DNA of 64,000 nucleotides from Karstenula rhodostoma CBS 690.94 (taxonomy: Eukaryota; Ascomycota; Dothideomycetes; Pleosporales; Didymosphaeriaceae). Position 1 is the first letter of the stretch; each line of letters begins with the position of its first letter. The translations under genes were made by a program, and so were the position numbers. Below are positions 1-10,173 of this stretch, in pieces. The notes below the pieces were generated by a model. The model was not told the origin of the DNA and ran no database searches. It worked only from the letters and a program-made list of their open reading frames with translations. The stretch spans positions 372,001 to 436,000 of the forward strand of contig MU001506.1 in NCBI GenBank assembly GCA_010093485.1. Direction: 5' to 3'.

Positions 1-2570
1 TGAGGTGAAGAAATTTCGGTGGGATTCGGTGACGGGAGCTTGTGGTGCGGCAGTCTGAAAGAGGTCTGGGATCTTGTTTTCAACGCATAGTTGATTGAGA
101 GATTCTTCGGTTGGTTTTTGGACGCGATCCTGTGAACTACGTCGTCAACTCATCGCACAGGTAGGTTTTTGATATGCTTGCATTGATTGCCGAGGCGCTG
201 GCTGCTATTTTGCGAGGATCAAGGATAGGCTCAAGATCCTCAAGTAAAAGGAGCTAGCTAGACTCAAAGAGTAAACATATATAAGGAACATAAACAGGAT
301 TTATAAATAAGGACTGCAATAAGAAAAAAGGAGATGCTATAAAGGGAGAAAGTAGGAAAATAAAAAACTAAAAGTAAGCACCGAATTCATAATAAGAATA
401 AGAGTTTATCGTAGGCAGTACGTGCCTAGATATACCCTATCTAGTTGCTCGTTTGTACAGGGTCACTGATTATGGGAGATTGCTCTGACCACGCCGTAGA
501 CCAATCCATGATGTGCGTGAAGTCTTCATGCATTCACCCACATCACCTGGCCTATCGTCACCTATGGAGCAATGCAAGTCATACATGAAAGGCTGTCTAG
601 CCAAGAGTAGTTTTGGAAAGCTTGAGATCATCATTGCCAGCTACTCTGTGCTCCTCCACTCCTCTTGTATCCCCGTCACCATATGCGTCAAAGCCTCCCG
701 AGATCCCGGCACACACCTTGAACGTCGTATCTAATGCCCTGGATTCTCACAATGTCTCCCCGAACCTGTGACAGCACAAAATGCACTCAAGTGAGAAAGG
801 AACGCGTAGTGCGCTGCCAGGCCACAGGCCACCGAAGCACCACTCTAGCGCGGACAAGCAGAGGGACAACGACATGGTCAACCCGGTTGAGGTATCTGCA
901 AATTGCGCACATATCTGCTGTTGGTTCGAGTCGAGGATCAAGTAGGCTCCGGTGATGGTATTGTCCTTCTTTGCTCGCGTGCTTTCGATGTGAGCGTGGT
1001 TGGACAAGCGGACGGTGCGTTGAGAGTTCTTTGAGCAGCGATCTGGGATTGGAAGGACGAGACGCGGATGGAAGATTGGGGGGAGGCGGAACAAAGGCGG
1101 CGATGTCTTTCGATGAAGTTCGCGGTGTGCTAGGGCGCGGCAGGTCTATTTCTCGGTATCAGCAAGGTAAACACGACAAAGGGCCACCGAAGGGAGGGGA
1201 TCCTACCCGATGTACTCGTAGAGGTTGAAAAGGCAGCAGGGCGGCTCGAGTGGAGGGAGTTGTTGTTCTGTCGCTGTAGAAGTTCTTGAGTTGGTTGATG
1301 TGCGGTGGATGGTACGGTTTGTTTTGATCTCGAGCAGCGGACCAGCGTGACGCGAAGGCGAGACACAGCGCCGACGCAAAGCCTCAAACTCGCACTCAAG
1401 GCAGGCGCTGTAGTCTCCTAGACAACACATTCCACCAAGGTTATGACTGGACAAATTTCAAGGCATGCCTGTGTAAGGCTCCCAAGATAGGGCTTACTGT
1501 ACACGACAACACATCAACGCTTCTTCCTCAAGGTTTCGACATCGTCGAAGACCCTCAATGAAAAAGAAAGCCCGAAGGCTGGGAAGCAAAAATTACGCCA
1601 GTGCGACCCGTAGGTCCAAACTTGACCAGACCTCCACCGTGCAATGGAGCTGATCTCGCTGCTCTTGAGAAGCTGGCTCACCCACATCGATCCAGAGGCC
1701 GACTCGCCAAGAAAGGAAACCCACCAACTGGTGGGGTGGCTTGGAAAGAGAGAGGTGGTTGTAAGGAGAGGTAGAAGGAACGGGAGACGGCGAGCTTATA
1801 TAGAGTTGCGGGGCCGCCCCGGATCAGTGATCACGTGCTTCCAGAGGGCCTGCCGGGCGCTGCGCTGGATCAACGCCTCGCTTAGAAAGCGCCGACTTGC
1901 GTGAAGGACGTGGCTTAGGTGTCTGGTTGGTTATCCAACGGTGATCCAGAAGCTTCTGCGCCTTTCGACCGTCGACTGACGCCCCCGAGATCACTGCTCT
2001 ATTCACCTGGGCGCGTCGCCGCGCTATATCAGGCAGTCATTGTCCGTGCACCAGCGGGCCGACGCGCCTCCGACGACGGGTATATCAACTGGCCCTCTCC
2101 CTCTCTTCTATTTCTTTTCTTCTTCATGCTAACCATCTAGGCGTGCGGCGCAGTCTAGGTGGCGATCACGAAGGCCCCTGTCAGCTTCTTGCCCAACGCG
2201 ACAGCTGGGTTTTTGGTTATCCCTGCGTCCAATTTTTCTTGAACCTTTTCACTCTTCGGAGTTCGAATTCTCTTTTTCACTGAGCTCATCAGCGTTGCTG
2301 ATGTCTTGAGGAAGAAGCCTTGTCGTGTTATGAAGGGATGTTGACGTTATTGCCTGTTGAGCTTCGGCCTGTACTGTGGGGTACCTTCACTGTATGTAGT
2401 CTTCTGTAATCCATTACATGGCCCGTGATGTTGTTCTTGCCTGTTCAGCTTGAAGTTGACCCCGCGCGTTATCACCCTCGCCCAAAAAAAAAAAAAAAAC
2501 CTCACGGTTGTGCCTCCGACGCATACACTCCCGACTGCGCCTTCAACTTGACCTCTCGAACTACACCGCC
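1..2570. other. Gene-poor stretch, no supported gene
   Basis: Only short overlapping frames without recognisable motifs are present. An AT-rich patch lies at about 241-420. TATATA-like stretches occur near 1797 and 2022, and a run of 16 A lies at 2484-2499, just upstream of the next small ORF. Nothing here supports an RNA gene or a mobile element. Confidence 0.5.
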
Positions 2571-2708
2571 ATGAAGATCTTCATTGATGATCCGCCAGTA
2601 TGGCTGCTCCCCGTTGAGCTCACCATTGTCGCCGCCTTGCTCGGCTACTACATCTTCCGTGTGCGCTTCGCGCGTATCGAGCCTCACGAATACTGCGTCC
2701 TCGACTAA
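2571..2708 (+). CDS. Putative single-pass membrane microprotein (45 aa)
   Basis: This is a 45-residue ORF beginning MKIFIDDPPVW. Residues about 12-30 form one hydrophobic segment (VELTIVAALLGYYIF), followed by a basic and then acidic tail ending EYCVLD. Codon choice is strongly C-ending, like the real genes of the window, and the start sits in the context ACCGCCATG. I do not recognise the family. It could be a complete small membrane protein or the first exon of a decayed gene, since a relic of another ORF follows at 3.0 kb. Confidence 0.35.
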   Translation: MKIFIDDPPVWLLPVELTIVAALLGYYIFRVRFARIEPHEYCVLD

Positions 2709-3005
2709 AGACGCCCGCACGCCTCGAATGTCTCTGGCCGACCCGAAACCGCCAGTCCACGCCCAGTCGCTGCAAACACACGTCTTCCCCGAGGCCAAAG
2801 ATACGCGACTTCTTGTTTAGACCGAAAACTGTGAAAACTGGTTTTCCAGCGGCCATGAACGTCAATGATATGGATTTGTGAGATACAGTGCACCCTGAGG
2901 AAGAGAAGGCGATATTCTCGAGATACGAGCAAATCAGAATCAAGTTTTTACAAATTGCACAATGATCTTGAGCTGCATAACTAGAAGTGTCAAGCGGTAC
3001 TCGTC

Positions 3006-3473
3006 ATGACTGGTTGTAAGTTTCCAGGTGTTTCGCGTTGTTTACACCTTTTGCAGCCCACAGAGACCTGAAACCGCTATCCACAACCCATGACCCTCTG
3101 GCTGTGCCCGTTGTGTATATCCCCTCAGTCAATGCGAGGTTGCACGGCCATCCTTACTTCATGACCATGAACCCGAACCACTTTGCCCACGGATACGTGG
3201 CCTGCCTTTGCAGAGCGGTACTATAATGAGTCGAAGACAGCACCGGGATGGTTAGATTGGACCACGTGGAGGGAAGCGCTGGTGGAGACGTATGGCGCGT
3301 ATTTCAATACCGAGGTGTACGGCGCGTTCGGGCATTCCACCGGAGTCGCTGCAGCTATAGGCGCTATGGATAGGCTGGACAGCATCGTCACCGGCTTCAA
3401 TATCGATAGTGGGCTCTTCGGCAACTCGGCTGCAGCTGCCCTCCGATTTGCGTTGATCCGCGGTGTATCCTGA
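3006..3473 (+). pseudogene. Frameshifted relic of an unrecognised protein gene
   Basis: Exon 1 (MTG...) is separated by a GT-AG intron at 3016-3056 from an exon reading SHRDLKPLSTTHDPL and then YIPSVNARLHGHPYF and NPNHFAHGY. At about 3195-3210 the frame is lost. The continuing frame reads FAERYYNESKTAPGWLDW and GAFGHSTGVAAAIGAMD, ending at 3473. Both halves have coding-like composition and appear to continue one another, and no GT-AG intron of workable length explains the shift. I do not recognise the family. The alternative is an assembly error of one base. Confidence 0.5.
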
Positions 3474-5779
3474 AGCGCCAGCCAATTCCCATTGTCATGC
3501 CCGTTGAAGTTTCAGTTCCCTTCAGCGTCGCGCATAGCTCGCCCTGAGGTGATGCCCTTTATACAGTGTATCTCCACTAAAAATTTACGCAAAGTATGGT
3601 AAATCGATCGGGGAGGGTGAAGCAGTGAGTGCGTCAACGTCGCGGCGGGAAGTCCCTCGGTTCAAAAGCACGATCGTGTTGGCATTGTCAGTGACGGATA
3701 TCGACTTGCTTGGGTGCTCTTCCACGCTTTTGACATTTAAAAGGCCAAGAGACTCACAGAGGGAATTGATAAGTTGATGTTTTACTCCGCAATGAAGGGA
3801 AGGCGCGCAAATCAAGGGCAGTGAAGAAGCTCGCGCTCCACACACGGAGTCGGGCGAGTATCGGCTTGCTGGGATTAAGACAGCAGCACGAGGCCAATCT
3901 TTAGACTCAAATGACATAGGCTGTTGTCATATTCTACCCGTTTACCTGCTGCAAGCGCCTGGTGCCTCACCCCGCGACCAGACCGTCACCCAGCAACTGG
4001 CAGTCACATGACTTTTAGCGTATCGTTAGCGGGCTCGGCGCGAAAGCCCATAAAAGCCCCGCAACCTCCGTCTCTCCTTCTCTTTCTTCAGAGGTTGGGT
4101 GGGTGGGAATTCGACGCGTGAATAACTCACGCTGCTCGCGGTCTGGGGGCGATCCAAAAGGCCCTTGGACCACGCATCTATCAGCGCATTGCACGTTGCG
4201 TTTTGGTGGGTGCGTCGTGACCTCTGCGGGGATCCGGCGGGACAATTTTTGATTCGAGTTTTGCCAGGTCCTGGTCCAGGTCCAGGTAATTTTTGGACCA
4301 CCTTTGGTGGATAAGGTGCTGGCCTTCTATACTAGTTAATTTTTGCTCACCAGTTCATCTTCGGGTGGACTCTTTCTTTTCGTTAAGTCTGTTGCCGCTG
4401 TCGACTGCTTGAAGAAGAGCTTTTGTTGTTGTTCATGCCGTTCCTGCCGTGACGTCTTCACCAACTACATTTTTGCAGACCCCCGCCCACGGTTGAGCTT
4501 CTCGCTCTTGTTGTGCATCACAGTGACCCGCGCGTTCTTGTGCTTTTTCCCGGGCACAAAGGTTTGCATTGTCTACCTGCACGCTTCGTTTCAGCACGCC
4601 AAACGTTCCAACACCTGCGTTCCTTCAATCCAATCACTACGCTACCTCCCCGCATGCACTCGAAACCCATACGCCTTTTTCACGCAACCCAACATCGCGC
4701 AGACCAGCTGCTTCTCCGAGTTGCCTTCCCGAACCGAACTATCCACACACCAAACGGCTTCGGCGGTAAACGGTTTGCCGCAGTCGGAGAGCTCGAATTG
4801 TCCGAGGGTGAAGGGGAAACTTGTTGCGCAGGTAACACGAATTGGGTTGCGACTTGTACACAGCGGGGCTTCTGGCATCTTGAGGCAAGGTTTGCACTGG
4901 GAAAGCTGGCCGAGCCTGGGCGATCTGCTGGGACATCTCTCACCAAAGCGATTAGTGCGGCAGCGGGAAGATCTCTTCTTCGACCGGCACGAAGCTGTGT
5001 AAGCGTGGGTTTATGATTGATGGCAGGTTATTTATAGTTGACATCTGTCACTGCAATATTCGAGAAGAATGGAACCAAAGAAGCATTGCGTGATTTCCAC
5101 GTGTTATCACATATTTTGACATGTACCTACCTAAGTCTCCACTCTGTGATCTGTAGTTTACGTGCAAAACTATCCAAAGCCAAACAGAGAGACTGACTGT
5201 ACTCACAAAGACCTCACCATCCGCCGCGGTTTGGCTGCCCTCGGGGCCGCAGCCAGGTCTTTCGGGGCCTGGCTGCGGCGCCTGTTTGGCTTCAGCCGCT
5301 GAAGTTGCAAGTAGAGGTCTTCTACACTGCGATCTACTTTCGAAAACAATAGATTTACGAGTATAGCAGTAGCTGCTGCGTTTCATTACGGATCGATGTA
5401 CGTGGATTGATTAAAGAGGGAACAGTAATGGAAGCTCGCTGACAGGTTAAGAAAACAGGAAAATCGAAATTACATATGCGTTCATGGAGTTCGGCTGTCA
5501 GATTTTGGCATATTTATTTTTCTTTCTTTCTTACTCTGGAATTGAGGAATGGGCGTGTACAAACAGTGGACTAAAATGGTTCAAGCATCATCCATCATTC
5601 TTGTGCTGTGTGAAGATCAACCGTGACTGACATGTTCTTGTGAAGCAATGTCCTATGAAGAGTAAGAACAAGGTAAAAAAAACCCTTTGTACGAGATGCA
5701 GATTTAGACAGGGAGATTTAGATGCATCAGACAAGGATCAGCACATTAATTGAAAGACAGCTGTCATGAATGCTTCAAT
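3474..5779. other. Intergenic, no supported gene
   Basis: The longest frames (4343-5002 and overlapping ones, plus strand) are rich in Cys, Ser and Arg and match nothing I recognise. The sequence resembles untranslated or promoter DNA (CT-rich tracts around 4340-4700). A perfect hairpin is listed separately at 5246-5279. Confidence 0.5.
5246..5279. repeat. Perfect 12-bp inverted repeat, 10-nt loop
   Basis: The arm GCCGCAGCCAGG at 5246-5257 is exactly the reverse complement of CCTGGCTGCGGC at 5268-5279. It is GC-rich and outside any supported gene. It could fold in RNA of either strand or be a chance or minisatellite palindrome. Confidence 0.6.
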
Positions 5780-5865
5780 CTCTAGAGGTTGCCTACCGCA
5801 ATCCGGGAACACCAATCCTTGTACTTCTCGCTGGACCCGTACGCCCCGTCATACTCAGAAGGGCA

Positions 5866-6450
5866 AACGGAGCGTGCACAAGATGGGAAATTCGGAAGCC
5901 CTCTCCCAAATCCTAGGCCACCGCCTTTGCATTGCCGGCAGTGTATATCGCGTACGGCATGGCGATCAATCGTACTCAGAAGGGTAAACAACTTGTCAAC
6001 TCGCAGCCGCTCGGGCAGGTTCATGTCGCTGAACAGGGCGCTCGTGTTCTTGATTTGCGAGTCCTCATGTTCGGCAGCGGTGTGCCAGTCCTAGATGGAG
6101 CGTGCATAAGTTAGAAGATTACTCAGGCCAGCTCATGTCGCTGAACAGGGCGCGCGTGTTCTTATGTTCGGAAGCGGTGCGCCAGGCTTAGACGGAGCGT
6201 GCATAAGTTGGGAGATTGCGCAGGCCGGTTCATCGCGCGTGTTTTTGATTTGCGAGTCCTTCTGTTCGGCAGCGATGCTCAAATACGGGATAGAGCATGC
6301 ACAAGATAGGAAAAGAGCTTGTTAATCTTCAGCCGCTCAGGCCGGTTCATATCGTTGAACAGGGCGCTCGTGTTTTTGATTTGCGAGTCCTCATGCTCGG
6401 CAGCGGTGCTAAAGCGCGGGACGGAGCGTGCAGAAGTTGGGAAATTTGAA
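5866..6450. repeat. Decayed tandem repeat array, about 4-5 copies
   Basis: The block beginning CATGTCGCTGAACAGGGCG and ending GGCAGCGGTG recurs at about 6022-6082, 6133-6179, 6230-6277 and 6348-6408, with deletions in the middle copies. A linked motif (GGAGCGTGCATAAGTT and variants) recurs at about 5868, 6098, 6193, 6290 and 6420. On the minus strand the best copies read AAEHEDSQIKNTSALF followed by MNLPERL or MNRPERL, so the unit looks like a duplicated piece of a coding exon. The copies have diverged independently and most carry stops. Confidence 0.7.
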
Positions 6451-6697
6451 ATCCTTGCTCGGATTCTAGTCCATCGTCTTGTTGCACTGTCGGCAGTGTA
6501 AACCGCGTACGACGTGGCGTTCGGTTGTACGGAAGTGTCTGGTACGAAGCCAAGAGGATATATCGCAAGCGTGCTTGGTGGTGTTTGTAGGCCATAACGC
6601 GCAACTCCTTGGACGAAATAGAAGGATTATGGTTCGGTGTCCCAAGCCTTTGTGATGCCGAAGCACCAAACAGCTTGTCATTTGGAGCTTGTACAGA

Positions 6698-6999
6698 CTA
6701 GAGGTGGGCGACGGGAGGACCTCCTTGTGGCGACGATTCGGGGGACGGCCCCCCAATTGTTGAGTGGAACCCCGTGCTTCGTTGCTTTTCCTGCTCGCGG
6801 TGGGCCTGATTGATGAGCTTGTGCGCGGCCTTCTTGAAGGTGTCCTCGACCTCCTCGAACGTAGCGTCGCGAGGAATGTTTTTCGCGTACACGGCACGGT
6901 TCTTGATCTCCTTTTGCTGTTTCTTGGAAGGACCCCATGCTCCAGCGGATGGAAGACGCCCTTGGTGAGAGGATGAGTAAACAGCGGTGATGCTTTCAT
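6698..6999 (-). pseudogene. RRM-like coding relic
   Basis: A minus-strand frame reads KKQQKEIKNRAVYAKNIP and then RDATFEEVEDTFKKA. This resembles the start of an RNA-recognition motif (RNP2-like AVYAKNIP followed by the helix-1 pattern), in the style of the TAT-SF1/Cus2 proteins. The frame does not continue into a recognisable RNP1 strand and no complete domain can be assembled. The C-terminal part becomes Pro/Gly/Ser-rich and stops at 6698. It lies beside the decayed repeats at 5.9-6.45 kb, on the same strand as their coding-like reading. Confidence 0.3.
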
Positions 7000-7349
7000 G
7001 TAGGGAAAAGTGGGCGGCCAGACGTGTATGCCAGGAATTCGAGCGTTTCACAAGTCTCCATGCAGTAGAACTTGGCGACATGTGGGGATCCCAGGGTCGT
7101 GGAAGACAATAGAGAGGCGCGCGTGGGTGCCCGTTGGGAGGGCGCCCGCGAGAAGGAGGGAGTGTTAGGGTGATCGTTGGGGTAGAGCTTGACGAGATTA
7201 CCGACAACTTCCTTCACAACGCCTATCCTGTTCTTGTCGGAAAGACGAACAGTATGACGCCTCAGCTCATTCGATGTTTGCGAATCCAACGTGCTGGGAC
7301 CGCAGTCAACGGCGTCGGTTGTGGCGAGTTTTCTAGTGGCTGACGGCAC

Positions 7350-9145
7350 TCATGTCGCTAGCGGCACATGTCGCTAGCAAACGCATCTTCTGCCACACTT
7401 CGCATACTGTGGGCAAGTCTACGGGTCCGCGGCGCGCTGATGGTGACTTGCTTGGTCACTATTGTGGTGTGTAGGTACCGCACTTGCTGACGAGGCGACA
7501 CTTTATTCGTATAAGGGTAATCGTCCCTTGGTCTATCCGTCCAGGGGACTCTCGGGAACCACATGTCTTCTGCTCTGGCGGTTGCTCGCACCTGTTGTTT
7601 GTCAGTCTTCATTCGGCTGGGAAAGGTAGTACTAGTGTACTTACCTTACGGCCGCTGCTGGCTTCTAATGGCCCGTTCCATTCGGTTGCGGTTGGCTGCA
7701 GCCAAAGCCACCTCGCAATCGTGTTTGATTGAAACTTCTTCCTTGTCAATTGCCATTCAAGGAGAGTCGCGATTCGATACCTTACCTGGAGACGCCAGCG
7801 GCTAATGACTCGTTCCGTTCCGTTCCGTTGCGGTTCATTTAAACCTAAGGATCTACCGCCATCCCTGCGCCACTTCGCTGGCGAGTGGGTCGTCCAGGCT
7901 CGGGGCGCCCAGCAAGGCGCAAGGTCTACTAGCAGCAAAATCTGATCTGGAGGGTGTAAGAGGGGACAAGTCGAGCGCAGGATGCATAGGGCTAACACTC
8001 ACTGTTCTGGGCACCTAATCCCACATGGCACCATTCGCAGTCCTTGGGGCAGCCAGATTTTGGGGCAGTCCTTCGGCTTGTCGTAGTTGTTGACGTGACC
8101 GCCCCAAGGACTGGTGGAGGCGCAAAACGAAGGTTATGAAGCCGCGTGGCTGGCCCCCAAACACGAAGGTTGTGAAGCCGGGGGAGAGCTGACTTGCGGC
8201 GGGAGAGAGGGCGTGGTGGAAGAAGGTAGAAGGCGGGGGGTTGAAACTGCGGCGTCAAAGTGGGCAGGAGCGAGCGCCAAGAGGCCTTCGCACGCGGTGA
8301 ACGGGGATCACAAACTCCGTTGCAGCTCCCTTTTAGGTGCCTACTCACTATCTGGGCTCTCGCCGAGGATAGAGTAAGAGAAAGCAGCACTTACACGGAG
8401 ACCAGGTGAACAAATAAGAGTATGGAATAGCACTCCGGCTCAGTGACCGCATTCGATACTATTTTGTCGAGCCTGCAAGCCAATTCACACTGTAGAAGCG
8501 TAAAGATCTTTTAGAGGTACATCGTAGTCATGCAAATCGACGTCATGCCCGGAACCTCCTCGACAGTGAGCATGAACGCACTGCCCCACCTACAACTCTC
8601 GCCAAATCACACCATCTCCCACATATTTGCTTCCAAATACATTGCAGAACAAGCTTGACAAGAGGATCTCTCAGCCCAAAATCGCCGCCAAATGGATCGA
8701 CCCATCCATGTCAGACACCGGCAGTTCATTCTTCATGCTGTCGCCCCTTCATCGCATGATGGCGGATCCGTAGACCGCACCAAATCGAAGGAGCCATTGC
8801 CGTGGCCCCACCTCGAGCATATGCGGGCGTGCTCGTCGCCTTGTGTAGAAGTTGTGATGGTTGGTCGCTGGTAAGTTCGTGGACGACTTCGATTTGAAGA
8901 TCATGCTGTTGATAATGATGTTATGTAGAAATCTGGTTCCAAGTCAGCGATGTTGTAAGGGTGGAAATTTGGCTGGAAGACATACAGCGCGTCGGAACCT
9001 GTTGGGCAGGCCCTGGGCGCCGAAATATGTGGTGGTAGGAATGGCGATAAAAATCTGCGTCTGGATTAGCAAAGGAAATCAAACAAACATGCTGGAAGAA
9101 GGGAACTCACAATTGGCGCATTTGGCCTGTTCTCCCCGGCTGCCG
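7350..9145 (-). other. ORF-poor DNA with minus-strand splice-like signals
   Basis: No conventional gene is visible. On the minus strand there are good splice signals. One intron-like segment at about 7593-7645 starts GTAAGTACAC and ends GACTGACAAACAACAG. A related exon end followed by GTAAGG occurs about 145 bases away (7785-7840; both preceded by ACCGCAAC...CATTAG), so an exon end with its donor appears duplicated. Other donors lie near 7996, 8350 and 8393. A 13-bp inverted repeat (CTCCCCGGCTGCC, 9132-9144, against 9180-9192) sits at the edge of the next feature. Confidence 0.35.
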
Positions 9146-9983
9146 TCAGAGTTCTCCGAATCTAGCTTTGCATGCGACGGGCAGCCGGGGAGCCGCAATT
9201 GTACGGTGCAGCAAAAGAGGAGAGATGGTGTAGCGGGCGTAAGTCGATGTTGAAAGAAAGAATAAAACTGAACCATGTTAGCTAAAAGCAGCGAAAGTCG
9301 GAGAAGAGTTGCGCACGAATGCGATGATGTGGAAACCAGGAGGATGGTAGAAATGAAAGAATGTGGAACTGGACAATCGTCAGCTCAAAGCACCTCAATG
9401 GATTAGCGCAAAGAGAGGACGACGCACGATGTCGTAAGAATGTGTTGTCCGGCGGGCAGAACCGAAAAATGACGAATGAACTATGTCTGTCAGTCCAGAT
9501 TGAGTCGGTTGAGAGAATGGCAGCGACGTACGAATGGTGATAGAAATGTGTTGTCCGGCGGGCAGGACCGAAGAATGGAAGAATGAAACTGTATCCGTCA
9601 GATCGAGCGCTTGGGGCGTGAGAAAGAAGGCGACGTACAAATGTCGGTATGAATATGAATTGGCTGGGTGACTAATGAAAATGAAAGAATGAGAACTGCC
9701 TCCGTCGGACCGAGAAGCATCAGGCGAGAGATCGATGAAGGCGTACAGATGCCGGTAACAATAGGATTCGGCAGTGTAGGCGGAAGTAAAAGGATAATGG
9801 AAGAATAGGGAACCTGCGACAATCAGTCGTGAATGTGAGATACACTGGTGAGAAAAGACTCACACCATCACCCACAAAGAGATCTTTGCCCGAAATGCGT
9901 CGGTTCGTCTTCGCGTCGCTCGTATTTGATGAGCCCCCCTCTTTGCAAAGCATTGTACGGGAGTAAAAGAGGGGACCCGGCAC
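9146..9983 (-). CDS. Candidate seven-exon micro-exon gene (175 aa, hypothetical)
   Basis: Exons proposed on the minus strand are 9983-9864, 9813-9747, 9695-9639, 9588-9532, 9480-9428, 9368-9317 and 9267-9146. The inner exons are 67, 57, 57, 53 and 52 nt. Introns (49-59 nt) start GTGAGTC, GTACGCC, GTACGTCG (twice), GTGCGTCG and GTGCGCAA and end in AG. Splicing in this pattern keeps one frame open from MPGPLFYSRTMLC to a TGA at 9146. The product is hydrophobic and low in complexity, with no domain I know, so the units may equally be a spliced non-coding RNA or a minisatellite. The locus lies just downstream of the ABC transporter on the same strand. The start Met is uncertain. Confidence 0.25.
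9317..9813 (-). repeat. Tandem array of about 108-bp exon+intron-like units
   Basis: Donor positions on the minus strand fall at 9863, 9746, 9638, 9531, 9427 and 9316, giving periods of 117, 108, 107, 104 and 111 bases. Two units share a nearly identical core (CTGCCCGCCGGACAACACAT). The others share the CATTCTTTCATT-like opening and the GTACGTCG or GTGCGTCG donor. The array is imperfect, so it is old or evolving quickly. Confidence 0.65.
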
Positions 9984-10173
9984 CTCGAAAATTCACTTTT
10001 CCTGAGCCATGGACAGCTCTGTGGAAGAAGGGTGGGCGCATAACCAAGTAGAGGAGGATGCCGGGATGGGTGAAATGTTGCATGCAAATTGTATGGGTAT
10101 TGGTGTATGTATGTCGTCGGACGTCGAGGCTGCTCGACCCAACCGTCTATGGTATAACTGAAATGCGAATCGC

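Noticed and set aside
922..935. B-box-like GGTTCGAGTC on the plus strand
   Set aside because: Flanking bases do not form a T stem and no A-box lies upstream.
4343..5002. 219-codon plus-strand frame
   Set aside because: Cys/Ser/Arg-rich composition, no motif, overlapping alternative frames equally open, and CT-rich DNA typical of leaders.
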